In this document: positions 41,449 to 50,062 of the stretch, one piece after another
Layout of the letters: the number at the start of each line of letters is the position of its first letter
How positions within the stretch are numbered: the first letter of the stretch is position 1
Assembly: GCA_018062085.1 (NCBI GenBank)
Contig: JAGOSY010000029.1
Span: 1-55,610, forward strand
DNA: 55,610 nucleotides
Direction: 5' to 3'
From: a bacterium
Lineage (GTDB): Bacteria; Cyanobacteriota; Vampirovibrionia; Obscuribacterales; Obscuribacteraceae
The notes under the pieces: generated by a model
The model's input: only the letters and a program-made list of their open reading frames with translations
Database searches by the model: none
Told to the model about the DNA's origin: nothing
Translations under genes and position numbers: made by a program

Positions 41449-43100
41449 AGCTAAGTAAGCTCAAGCTAGGCAAGAAGCAGTTCGGTAAGAAAATTGCCGC
41501 AGTTCTATGCTTTATTGCGCTGGGCGGTTTTTGTGCTGGTTTTGCCCAACAGAATGTACAGACGCCTATGAAGCAAATTGTGCTTGGCATGGTCTGGGAG
41601 CCTGTTTCTTTTAACCCAGTGCGCGGCATAGATTCTGGCTCTTACACAGCAGCATCCCTGGTCTATGACGGCTTGGTTAAATATGACCGCCAGATGAACC
41701 TCAGGCCAGCGCTGGCTGAGTCTTTTGCTATTTCTGAAGATGGTTTGACTTATCGCTTTAGGCTGCGTCCTAATCTGCGCTTTTCAAATGGCCAGCCGCT
41801 TACTACAAGTGATGTCAAAGCGTCACTGTTGTTGGGAGCTTCAGAGCTGTCGCCTTTTAAAAGCGACTATGCCGACATCAAAACCATTGATATCGCAAAC
41901 GATAGAGATATTTTAGTGAAGCTGGCGCGGCGCTGTCAGCCGTTGATTTCACGTTTGGCAGAACTAAGAATTTTGCCAGCTAACTTGCTTAATAGCCCTG
42001 ATCACGGCAATCAAGTAATCAGTCGTCATCCAATTGGCACAGGACCATTCAGGCTAGTACGTTGGGAAAGTGGTCTGGAATTGGTTTTTGAGCGAAACCC
42101 TTACTATTGGGGGCCTGCTGCCCAAAGCGATCGGTTGATCTGGCGGGTGGTGCCAGATCGCAATGTACTGGCTGTCGCTCTTGCTCGTGGTGAAGTAGAC
42201 GTAGCACCTGTTGATGGTCGTATTTGGAAGACATTTCTTGGCACTGCTAAATTGCCCCAATCTAGCAAGAACAAAGCACCATTGAAGGTGGCAGTCTTCA
42301 ATGGTAACCGTACTGTTTATCTCGGTTTTAACCTAGATAGAGAGCCATGGAAAGAGCTTTTGATCAGGCAGGCATTTGCTTCGGCTATTGATAGAAAAGC
42401 CATAGCTGAAGTCTTTTATGGTGGATATGCAGTCATACCCGATAGCGATTTTCCTGTAACCAATTGGGCTTTCAGTAAAGACACTAAGCATGTTGTATAT
42501 GATCCTAGTTTATCCAGACAGCTGATTGAACGAGCTGGATATAGGCGTCAGGGAAAATTCTGGCTAAGGCCGGGAAACGCCAAGCCCCTGGCTCTCAAAA
42601 TTCATACCATCAAAGATCAGGAAGAGGTAGCGCAGGTGGTGGCTGACTATCTCAACAAAATTGGTGTGATCTGCGAAGTTGAGACTATGGAGTATTCCAC
42701 AGTGAGGCGCTCTTATTTGCAAAAAGGTCGTTTTGACGCTGTGCTATGGAGCCGTTCATTTGGGCCAGACCCGGAGTGCTCAATCGTTTGGAGTAGTAAA
42801 GGGCCACTTAACTTTTGCCGACTTAGAAGTAACGAAGTTGATAGCCTGATTGCTTCGGCTCGTCTGGCCGGTACTAAGTCTGAGCGCCAAGAGCCCTATC
42901 GCCAGTTGCAAAGTTATCTTTCTACCCAATTGCCTTGGGTTTTCTTGGCTCAGCCCCAATTATTGATTGCTTACAAGGGCGATATTGAGAACGTCGCCGC
43001 TGCAGAGGCTGTTGTAATGGACAAGCAAAAAGGCCAACAGAGTACTGTTGGCCTTCCCTGGGACAATCCAGTGTTTAACGCCGCCGAATGGCGACGCTAA
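41406..43100 (+). CDS. ABC transporter substrate-binding protein, peptide/nickel family (SBP_bac_5)
   Basis: Up to 564 residues. Family signatures: VWEPVSFNPVRGIDSGSYT, YDGLVKYDRQMNLRPALAES, and GLTYRFRLRPNLRFSNGQPL followed by SDVKASL. A signal peptide (KKIAAVLCFIALGGFCAGFA-QQ) lacks a proper lipobox, so a soluble exported form is more likely than a lipoprotein. It should deliver oligopeptides or a similar ligand to a permease, but no permease or ATPase genes are in the window. The start is unclear: TTG 41406 lies inside the upstream gene and has no good ribosome-binding site; CTG 41445 is another option. Its 3' end carries a terminator for the opposite strand. Confidence 0.85.
   Translation: MFLLRISGWTIGHLKLSKLKLGKKQFGKKIAAVLCFIALGGFCAGFAQQNVQTPMKQIVLGMVWEPVSFNPVRGIDSGSYTAASLVYDGLVKYDRQMNLRPALAESFAISEDGLTYRFRLRPNLRFSNGQPLTTSDVKASLLLGASELSPFKSDYADIKTIDIANDRDILVKLARRCQPLISRLAELRILPANLLNSPDHGNQVISRHPIGTGPFRLVRWESGLELVFERNPYYWGPAAQSDRLIWRVVPDRNVLAVALARGEVDVAPVDGRIWKTFLGTAKLPQSSKNKAPLKVAVFNGNRTVYLGFNLDREPWKELLIRQAFASAIDRKAIAEVFYGGYAVIPDSDFPVTNWAFSKDTKHVVYDPSLSRQLIERAGYRRQGKFWLRPGNAKPLALKIHTIKDQEEVAQVVADYLNKIGVICEVETMEYSTVRRSYLQKGRFDAVLWSRSFGPDPECSIVWSSKGPLNFCRLRSNEVDSLIASARLAGTKSERQEPYRQLQSYLSTQLPWVFLAQPQLLIAYKGDIENVAAAEAVVMDKQKGQQSTVGLPWDNPVFNAAEWRR
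43027..43053 (-). terminator. Minus-strand terminator embedded in the 3' end of the solute-binding gene
   Basis: Perfect 9-bp stem GGCCAACAG / CTGTTGGCC with a 4-base loop; on the minus strand it is followed by TTTTTGCTTG. It would end transcripts coming from the small secreted gene at 43277-43489. Confidence 0.75.
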
Positions 43101-43276
43101 TTGCATTTTAGATTCCAACGCCTGCCAGAGTCCCATAGAAGGTCTTCTGACGCCAAGCCCCAAGAATTAGCATAGAATGCCCCGGGCAAGCCCGGAGCGC
43201 TGTTTCTAGGGGACAATCCACCCAACCTATAAGTTAATAGGTCGGCAAGCTGAACTGGTTAGAGTTCAACTGGTTT

Positions 43277-43489
43277 TTACTTGGTGCAGAGTGGCTTATC
43301 GCCCAAATGTTCTCTGTACCAACGAAGGGCTTTGGCCCAACGGTGGATGGCATGTCTTCTTGCGCTAGGAAGTGAGTAGGATGGTGGGCGGAGGTGGAAA
43401 TATCTACCTTCGTCTCCACATACCTGTGCATTAGCTGCCTGGACTGAAAGGCCTGACAGAAGTGCAAGTACTAGAAGTGCTGATCTCAT
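43277..43489 (-). CDS. Small secreted protein
   Basis: 70 residues from ATG 43489, with AGGAG about nine bases upstream; a longer start at 43519 adds ten charged residues and is less likely. Signal peptide MRSALLVLALLSGLSVQAANA-QV, leaving a mature chain of about 49 residues with two cysteines (QVCGDEG and KPLCTK), which could form one disulfide. It has no recognised family. A minus-strand terminator lies 220 bases downstream, which supports a real transcript. Confidence 0.5.
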   Translation of the reverse strand: MRSALLVLALLSGLSVQAANAQVCGDEGRYFHLRPPSYSLPSARRHAIHRWAKALRWYREHLGDKPLCTK

Positions 43490-43855
43490 CGAACGTGTTC
43501 TCCTTTCTGGACTGTGCATCGCGTAACCTAGCTTTTACGGTTCGATTACGTGAGCATACGGACAATCATTTAAAAAAATGAGGTGGCCAAAGTTGATTGT
43601 ACTATTCCCGCACCAACAGAAAATATGTCAAGCATTCAAATGTAAACAGCAAAAAGCCAAAAATACAGCAGGCGCCGTGGTTTAAGGAATTTTCAAAATT
43701 AATCTTTGTCATCAATTATCGGACCATGACAACTAATTCTTGGCGACACCCTTAATGACACGACATATGGTGCATATTCTGATACTAATTGTGGAACTAC
43801 TTTAAAATGAATTCCCCGGCCTTAAGGGCCATCTAGAAAGCAAAGCACGTCTAAG
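43490..43855. other. Intergenic region, no gene seen
   Basis: About 366 AT-rich bases upstream of the giant helicase gene and of the small secreted gene, so it should hold divergent promoters. GGCC-TTAA-GGGCC at about 43818-43830 is a short inverted repeat near the helicase start. A T-loop-like GGTTCGATTAC near 43538 does not fold into a tRNA. Confidence 0.5.
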
Positions 43856-46800
43856 GTGCCAAAGACTCAACGCGTAGACCATGTTCCAAATAGAGTGCCG
43901 CTGCAGCCGGGAGAATGCCGGGATGCAGTGCATTGGTTTGTTGATTCGGTAGGGCTCTACCAAGGTTCGGTGCGCGGCCTATTTTTATCAGACTATTCTG
44001 AAGACCAAGAAGCTTTACTCGAATCGGCAGTAATCAATTTCAAGAGCCGTGGTGTCACCACCTTGGTAATTACTGGCGAAATGCTTTACAAGCAGGCCGA
44101 TTATCTGTTCCCCCATGCCATCGCCCAAAGCCCGTTTGGTCGGCCTTTGCTGAGCAAGATGGAGCTGGACATGCTTGATGCCGATGTACTGATAGTCAAA
44201 GACTTAAATGCGCCTGAAACACCACAGCAGCTTTGGTATCTCTATCACCATTTGCTTTATCCCCGGGCCCTTTCTCAAAGAACTTTGCTGATTAGTACCC
44301 AGCTTGGCTATGAAGAGTTTCTTGGTTACGGCACTATGTGTGAAGACCTTGAGTACGCTGGACGCAAAGTGACCTGGGAAAAAGTAGCCTGGCTGCTCGA
44401 CAGCATCATGATTGACTTGCACCATTTTAGGCAAGTGCGTTCTGAAAATCTGCCTCCTATGCTTAAGGTTGAGTATTACCTCTACAAGGCTGTGGCCAGT
44501 CGAGGTCTGACCTTAAGCCCCCAACATGTGCTTGGTGACTACAGTCTCGACTTTGCCTTGGTAGAACGCAAAGGCAATAAACTAGCAATTGAATGCGATG
44601 TGTTAGCCAGTCTTGATCAACCCAGTGCTGGTTCGGCGGATGCTAAACGCACTCTAGTGCTGCTTAGCGATGGCTGGAAGCTGCTGCGCTTTACTGCCGT
44701 GGAGCTGCTTGCTAACTTAGGCGGCTGTGTGGAAGCCCTAGAAGAAGCCTGGGTACATGGATACAAACGCTCGGCATATGGCCGCTTAGTGTCTGGACAC
44801 CAGCCAGCCACTGTTCTTGACCTACCAGTTGAAGATGATGTGCAGCGTTTAGCCATCACTAATGGTGCTGGCCCAGTTGCTATTACCGGTGGGGCTGGTA
44901 CGGGAAAAAGCAGTTGTATCACTCGGCGCGTTGTGCACTTGCTTACACAAGGTGTAAACGCTGAGCGCATTTTGGTTGTCTCACATTCAACTGAAAGTGT
45001 GCGTAGCTTAAAGGCCGAAGTTGAAAAACTAATAGACCGGCAGCAAGCGCAGAAAGTAGCTTTCTTTAGCTGGAATGAGCTTGGACTGAAACTCTTAAAA
45101 GAGAACACCGCTGCCATTAAGCGTAAACCGCCGCTTAAAGTTGAAGCCAATCCGCAACGCATAATTCAGCGCCTGCTGACTAAGTTTAAAAAAGACCTAG
45201 ACCAACTCACTCTCGAACTATCTGAAGAGTTGGAAGAATTCACTATTGCTTCTTTGATTTCGCTATACAAGGCTAATTTAGTTACGCCTAAGCATGTCAA
45301 GGAAAGAGCGAAAGGCAACGTTGATGAGCTGGTGGCCAGAGTTTATCAAGGCTACGAAGAGCAACTGCAGAAGAGTAATAAAATTGACCGTGACGATATG
45401 GTTAGTTTGGCTGCCCAGCTTTTGGCTGACAATGCCGATATCCGCGCACGTTATCAATACCAATATGAATTTGTCTTGGTTGATGAATTTCAAGACGCCA
45501 CTGCTGCGGCTGATTTGTTAGCACGCATTCTCGCTCTTCCTCAAGACAACTTATATATAGCTGGGGATGAAGACGAATCTATTTTCGAAAGCAAAGGGGC
45601 TTTGCCACGCATTTTGTCTGAAGTTTCAGTGCGCTTGCCTAATGCTCGTTGTTATGTGCTTGAGCGTAACTGGCGCTGTCATCCGTCTATTGTCAATCAC
45701 GCTCGTCTACTCTTGGGTGGGCTGCACCGGCGCAAGATCAATAAAGACATGGTGCCAGGCTGGGATGAAACTGAATCGCAGGCAATTGTTGGGCCATTTT
45801 TAGCTGAGAGTGAAGCCCATGAGGCTGAGTGGGTTGCCAGTCAGGTACAACAACTTTTAGATATTGGTAGAAATCCCCAAGAAATTGCTATTCTTTACCG
45901 CTATAACCGCTATGCATCAATGATTGAAGAGGCTCTTTTCCGCAAGGGCATCAAGTGTTTGACCACTAATCCGGACTCAACAATGGTACCGGATGAAGTG
46001 GCTGATGTCATGGCTTTCTTGCGGCTTGTGATGGATCCCGATGGGCCTAAGGCGAGAGAATCATTCGAGCGAGTCTGTCAGTTACGCTCTAAAGAAGTTG
46101 ATCCAAAGCTATTTGGTACTATAGCTAGTTTTGCCGAAGCTAATAATTTGTCTTTCTTAAAAGCCGTTGAAATATATTCAGAGGCTGTGGCTGATCAGTC
46201 TTGTATGGATTTGAGTCAACTAGTGCGTATTATTCGCACTATGAATCATGAGAATTTGCCGCCCTCTGAGACAATTGCCCTGCTCAAGCGCACACAGCGT
46301 CTCACTGAGTACTATAAATCAGTGAAAGTGCCGCCCGGTGTTAATTATGAACCGATGCGCAAATTGGCTGCTCTAGAAGAAGAAGCGCGTAAATTTAAGA
46401 CAGTTACTGAATTTGTGCGCTCTCAGCAGAATCTGCTCAAGGCTAATGATGGGCCAGACAGTGAGCCTCTTGTTTATATATTGAGTTTGCATGAGGCTAA
46501 GGGTAAAGAGTATCCGATCGTTTTTCTTACTGGAATGGCTGAAGGTTTGTTCCCTTCAGAGACTGCTAATGACCCTGAAGAAGAGCGGCGTCTCTGTTAT
46601 TTAGGCTTTACGAGAGCGCGTGAAGTTCTCTATTTGTCTTATCCCAATCAATTCAACAACATTGCTCTTGAACCATCGCGCTATCTCTTTGATGCCGCCT
46701 TGGTGGGCGAGGGCATGGAGATCATGCAAACTAGTTCGCCTGTGGTGCTACCGGTTGCTAACAGTGCTGCTAACCAAGCGGCATTGCAAGCTCAACAAGA

Positions 46801-49126
46801 AGCCAAAGAAGCTGAGCTAAAAGCGCAACAGGCTGCTCTGAAGACCCAGCAAGAAGCTCAACGCTTGCAGCAGGAACAAGCTCAGAGGGCTCAGCAAGCT
46901 GCGGCCCTGAAGGCGCAGCAAGAGGCTCTAGCTGCTCAACAGCGTGCTCAGCAAGCTGCCGCGATGAAGGCTCAGCAAGAATTGCAAGAACAGCAGTTGA
47001 GGGCTCAGCACGAAGCAGCTGTGCGGGCTCAACAGGCCGCTAATGAGAAAATTTTAGCAGAGCAAAAGGCTCACGAAGCTCAGGCTTTGCAGCATGAACA
47101 ATTGCTTCGTGCTCAGCATGAAGCTAGTCTCAAAGCAGAGCAAGAGCAACAGTTGCGAGCTCAAAAAGAACAACAAATAAAGTTGCAACAAGAGCAGCAG
47201 CAACAACAGCTGGCCAAGCAGCAAGCTGAAATCAGAGCACAACAAGAACAACAGTTGCATTTGCAGCAGCAAATGAGCTTGCGCAGTCAACAAGATGAGC
47301 TCATGCGTCAGCAGCAAGAGGCGCAGCTGCGTGCTCAAGAACAAGCTCAGAGACAAGCACAGCAAGAAATTGATTTGCGCTCGCAGCATGAAGCACAAGT
47401 AAGAGCCCGGCTAGAAGCCGCTCAGAAGCTACAACAAGAAGAGCGTTTGCGCGCTTTACAGGCTGGGCAATCAATCACTGGTCCACAAGCGCAGCAACCA
47501 CCTAAGGCGACTCAAGATGATCATGACTTACATAAGCAAGTAGTGTTAGAAGCTGCACAGATTGCCCAGTTTGCTCAAGAAGAAGAAGCAGCACAAGCTG
47601 CAGCCCAGGCTGCCATGCAAGCGGCGGCACAGGCAGAAATCCATTCAGCAGTACAAATGTCTGCTCAGATGGCTATGGAAGAAGTGGCTCGAGCAGAGGC
47701 CTTCGCAGCAGCACAAGCTGCAGGTGAGGATCAGGCCGTGGCCGAGGTAGCCAGACAAGCCGAACAGCAACTTCAAGAAATTGAACAAGTGGAAATGCCA
47801 CTGCCAATCGCTAATCAATCAAGTTTTGGGCAACCTAGTTTCAATCAGGCAGTTGGTCAAGCAAGTTTCGAGCAGTCCGCTGCTGAGGATTCTTTTGAAA
47901 TAACGGTGGTTTCTCAAGTTTTAGTGCCTGAAGCTGTAGTGTCAGAGCCTGTGGTGGCCGAAGAGGTCGTGCCAGCACCAGTTCCTGCTGTAGTGAAGGG
48001 CAAGGGAAAAGGCAAGAAGAGAAAAGGTCAGACAGAAGAAATTACGCCAGCCAATCTTGCTATTGATGTTAGTGTGCCACCGCCATCGGTTGCTAGTGAA
48101 GCTTCTAGAGCAGAAGAAACTGTTGGCTTACCGCCAATTTCGCCAGAACAAGTGTTTGAGCCGGGAGCTGCGCTTGACCCTCTGGGTGCCCTTTTTGGTG
48201 AACCAGTAGCGGCACAACCAGCCTATGCATCAGACTTTTTCGACCCAGCTTCGGCGCCTCCTACTAGTCAGCCAGTCTATCAGTCGCAGCCATTAGAACA
48301 GCCGCAGGAGCAATCTCAAGGCGTACCCCAGGGGCTTGAGCAACAATCAGAATCGCCTTATCAGGCACCTAGTGTGCCTATTCCATCACCAACCTTTAAA
48401 CCAGTTATTCCTGCTATTCCAGTTATTCCTGTTCAGCCGCAAGCGATGGTTGAACCAAGTGTTCATCCACCTGTTCAGGCGCAGCCAACAGTGCCACTAG
48501 CGCCAGTAGAAGAATATGATGTTTTAGCAGATCTAATTCCTGATTATCAGCCCCAAGCCTATGGTCAGCGTCATTCAGAAGCTCCCGCTATTTCTGCTCT
48601 TCCCTCTCAGCCTGCGGCCGCCGATGCTGTGCCAGCTGCAGATGCGCGACAAGCGTTTTGGAATACAGTTAATAGTGCCATGAAGAGTGATCCTCGGCAG
48701 GTGGCCGGTGGCGGTGTGCCACAGGGTGTCTCCGCCCCTATTCCTGCCTACTTCCCGCAGCCACAAGCGGCCCTTAGCCCTCCTGTTGGTACTGCTTGCC
48801 CTGGTTGTTCCGAGTATCTTGAGCCCGGGTCGCGGTTCTGTGGTGAATGTGGCTATCGACTGGAGGCGAGAATTTCAGCTTGTCATCTGTGCGGTGCGCC
48901 GCAAGAGCCTGGCGCTAAGTTCTGTGGTGAGTGCGGCTCTAAAGCTGCCCCTGAAGTTGTTGCCCAGGAAAATACTCCAGGGCAAGGCGAGCCAGCTCAA
49001 TTTGGAGCTGGGCAAGCGCCAGCAGCTGGCATGACCGAAGAGGCTCGCCAATATGAAACTTATTTGAGTGGGCAGAAACCAACTCAGCAAGCCTGGGTAA
49101 CCAAACTCAAGAAAATACTTGACTAA
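43856..49126 (+). CDS. Giant nuclease-helicase: DUF559/Vsr-like nuclease, UvrD-type helicase, Gln/Ala coiled coil, double zinc ribbon
   Basis: 1756 residues. Residues 1-200 resemble an IstB/DnaC-like core lacking a P-loop (ADVLIVKDLNAPETPQQLW). Residues 205-295 look like a Vsr/DUF559 nuclease: D232, E246, D248 (IECD), then GWKLLRF. A superfamily 1 helicase follows (about 325-955): Walker A GAGTGKSS at 346-353, LVDEFQD at 541-547, GDEDESIF at 570-577 (motif III with E for Q), ERNWRCHP, HEAKGKEYPIVFLTG and YLGFTRAREVLYLS. Residues 965-1315 are Gln/Ala-rich coiled coil and 1315-1640 Pro/Val-rich. Two zinc ribbons end it (CPGC/CGEC, CHLC/CGEC, about 1649-1697). Likely acts on DNA in repair or defence. 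GTG start. Confidence 0.85.
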   Translation: MPKTQRVDHVPNRVPLQPGECRDAVHWFVDSVGLYQGSVRGLFLSDYSEDQEALLESAVINFKSRGVTTLVITGEMLYKQADYLFPHAIAQSPFGRPLLSKMELDMLDADVLIVKDLNAPETPQQLWYLYHHLLYPRALSQRTLLISTQLGYEEFLGYGTMCEDLEYAGRKVTWEKVAWLLDSIMIDLHHFRQVRSENLPPMLKVEYYLYKAVASRGLTLSPQHVLGDYSLDFALVERKGNKLAIECDVLASLDQPSAGSADAKRTLVLLSDGWKLLRFTAVELLANLGGCVEALEEAWVHGYKRSAYGRLVSGHQPATVLDLPVEDDVQRLAITNGAGPVAITGGAGTGKSSCITRRVVHLLTQGVNAERILVVSHSTESVRSLKAEVEKLIDRQQAQKVAFFSWNELGLKLLKENTAAIKRKPPLKVEANPQRIIQRLLTKFKKDLDQLTLELSEELEEFTIASLISLYKANLVTPKHVKERAKGNVDELVARVYQGYEEQLQKSNKIDRDDMVSLAAQLLADNADIRARYQYQYEFVLVDEFQDATAAADLLARILALPQDNLYIAGDEDESIFESKGALPRILSEVSVRLPNARCYVLERNWRCHPSIVNHARLLLGGLHRRKINKDMVPGWDETESQAIVGPFLAESEAHEAEWVASQVQQLLDIGRNPQEIAILYRYNRYASMIEEALFRKGIKCLTTNPDSTMVPDEVADVMAFLRLVMDPDGPKARESFERVCQLRSKEVDPKLFGTIASFAEANNLSFLKAVEIYSEAVADQSCMDLSQLVRIIRTMNHENLPPSETIALLKRTQRLTEYYKSVKVPPGVNYEPMRKLAALEEEARKFKTVTEFVRSQQNLLKANDGPDSEPLVYILSLHEAKGKEYPIVFLTGMAEGLFPSETANDPEEERRLCYLGFTRAREVLYLSYPNQFNNIALEPSRYLFDAALVGEGMEIMQTSSPVVLPVANSAANQAALQAQQEAKEAELKAQQAALKTQQEAQRLQQEQAQRAQQAAALKAQQEALAAQQRAQQAAAMKAQQELQEQQLRAQHEAAVRAQQAANEKILAEQKAHEAQALQHEQLLRAQHEASLKAEQEQQLRAQKEQQIKLQQEQQQQQLAKQQAEIRAQQEQQLHLQQQMSLRSQQDELMRQQQEAQLRAQEQAQRQAQQEIDLRSQHEAQVRARLEAAQKLQQEERLRALQAGQSITGPQAQQPPKATQDDHDLHKQVVLEAAQIAQFAQEEEAAQAAAQAAMQAAAQAEIHSAVQMSAQMAMEEVARAEAFAAAQAAGEDQAVAEVARQAEQQLQEIEQVEMPLPIANQSSFGQPSFNQAVGQASFEQSAAEDSFEITVVSQVLVPEAVVSEPVVAEEVVPAPVPAVVKGKGKGKKRKGQTEEITPANLAIDVSVPPPSVASEASRAEETVGLPPISPEQVFEPGAALDPLGALFGEPVAAQPAYASDFFDPASAPPTSQPVYQSQPLEQPQEQSQGVPQGLEQQSESPYQAPSVPIPSPTFKPVIPAIPVIPVQPQAMVEPSVHPPVQAQPTVPLAPVEEYDVLADLIPDYQPQAYGQRHSEAPAISALPSQPAAADAVPAADARQAFWNTVNSAMKSDPRQVAGGGVPQGVSAPIPAYFPQPQAALSPPVGTACPGCSEYLEPGSRFCGECGYRLEARISACHLCGAPQEPGAKFCGECGSKAAPEVVAQENTPGQGEPAQFGAGQAPAAGMTEEARQYETYLSGQKPTQQAWVTKLKKILD

Positions 49127-49134
49127 GTTCTAAA

Positions 49135-49884
49135 CTAAAAACGATCCCCGACCTGTCTCTGGATCTGTACCTTGGCTACTTCAGCTTCTTTCAATGGCAC
49201 TAGCTTGAGAGCATCCCAGGCGCATTGGGTGAGATCTGGTGGCAGCTGTCGAATCACAGGCCACGGGTCTTTACCATCGGCTGTGATTTCTTTGAGGCAA
49301 TTTTGCACTCTGACCGTTAGGCGGTGATAACGCTTACGCACTTGCTCAAGCAACTCATGGGTGACGCCAAGATGGCATATTCGGTCTTCAGGTGAGCAGA
49401 CTTGTGCTTCTTTCTTAAAAGTAGCAACAGCAGTGGCCCAATGTTCTCTTGAACGCTCAGCAATTGGGTGCTCTTGAAAAGAGTCTTCAGCATCCAATTC
49501 TTCAAGCGGTACATCTTGCAAAAATTGATAGAAGAGCATCATTAACCGAGCGTGGCGCCAGGCAATTAATAGAGGTTCAAGGCCGAGTTCTTCGGCTGCC
49601 ATAAGATGGTGGTGGCCAGACAGGTTGAGAACTGTTGACATGGCAGACTTTAACTCAGGTTTGAGTGTCTCGATCATATCTTCGCGGTCAAGTGGGTCAA
49701 GGTCTTCGAGCTCTTCGATCATAGCCGCTGTAGCTTCTTCAAGGTCGGCTTCGCGAATGAGAAAATCGCCGCGCATTAACTGGAAGTCTGGATCACTGCT
49801 TGAAGTCAGTCGCAAAGTGGTTAGCGCTTGTTGCTTTTCAGCAAGAAGTCGGCTGGTATTTTCAATTAAGTCGATGAGGGCCAT
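49135..49884 (-). CDS. Unknown helical protein convergent with the giant helicase
   Basis: 249 residues, unrecognised. Mostly alpha-helical and acidic in the first half (EADLEEATAAMIEELEDLDPLDRED), with no signal peptide, membrane segment or catalytic motif I can name. It ends 8 bases after the helicase stop on the other strand, so it is not in the same operon, though the tight convergence may mean shared transcription control. The start ATG at 49884 has no strong ribosome-binding site. Confidence 0.65.
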   Translation of the reverse strand: MALIDLIENTSRLLAEKQQALTTLRLTSSSDPDFQLMRGDFLIREADLEEATAAMIEELEDLDPLDREDMIETLKPELKSAMSTVLNLSGHHHLMAAEELGLEPLLIAWRHARLMMLFYQFLQDVPLEELDAEDSFQEHPIAERSREHWATAVATFKKEAQVCSPEDRICHLGVTHELLEQVRKRYHRLTVRVQNCLKEITADGKDPWPVIRQLPPDLTQCAWDALKLVPLKEAEVAKVQIQRQVGDRF

Positions 49885-50062
49885 GATTTAGCTCACTTTG
49901 GTCGCTTTCAATTATAATGCGATAGCTCTATCTGCACTGTAGCACAGCCAAATCAAGTATGGCTTGTTTCAAGCCTATTGGCAGTGTGGAATAAGCAATA
50001 AAGCACATCTAGAAACAAAGTTGAGTCGTTTGAGCAAGTTTTGAGTAAATTTCGAGCAAATA

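Noticed and set aside
43530..43560. GGTTCGATTAC, T-arm-like
   Set aside because: A short stem can be drawn, but the loop has nine bases and no matching acceptor, D or anticodon arms are near.
47054..47398. Leu/Gln-rich minus-strand frame in the helicase coiled coil
   Set aside because: Produced by reverse reading of Gln/Ala codons; not a gene.
47000..47500. CRISPR-like regular repeats in the CAG/GCT-rich stretch
   Set aside because: The regularity comes from Gln/Ala codons of one open frame; units vary and have no spacers.
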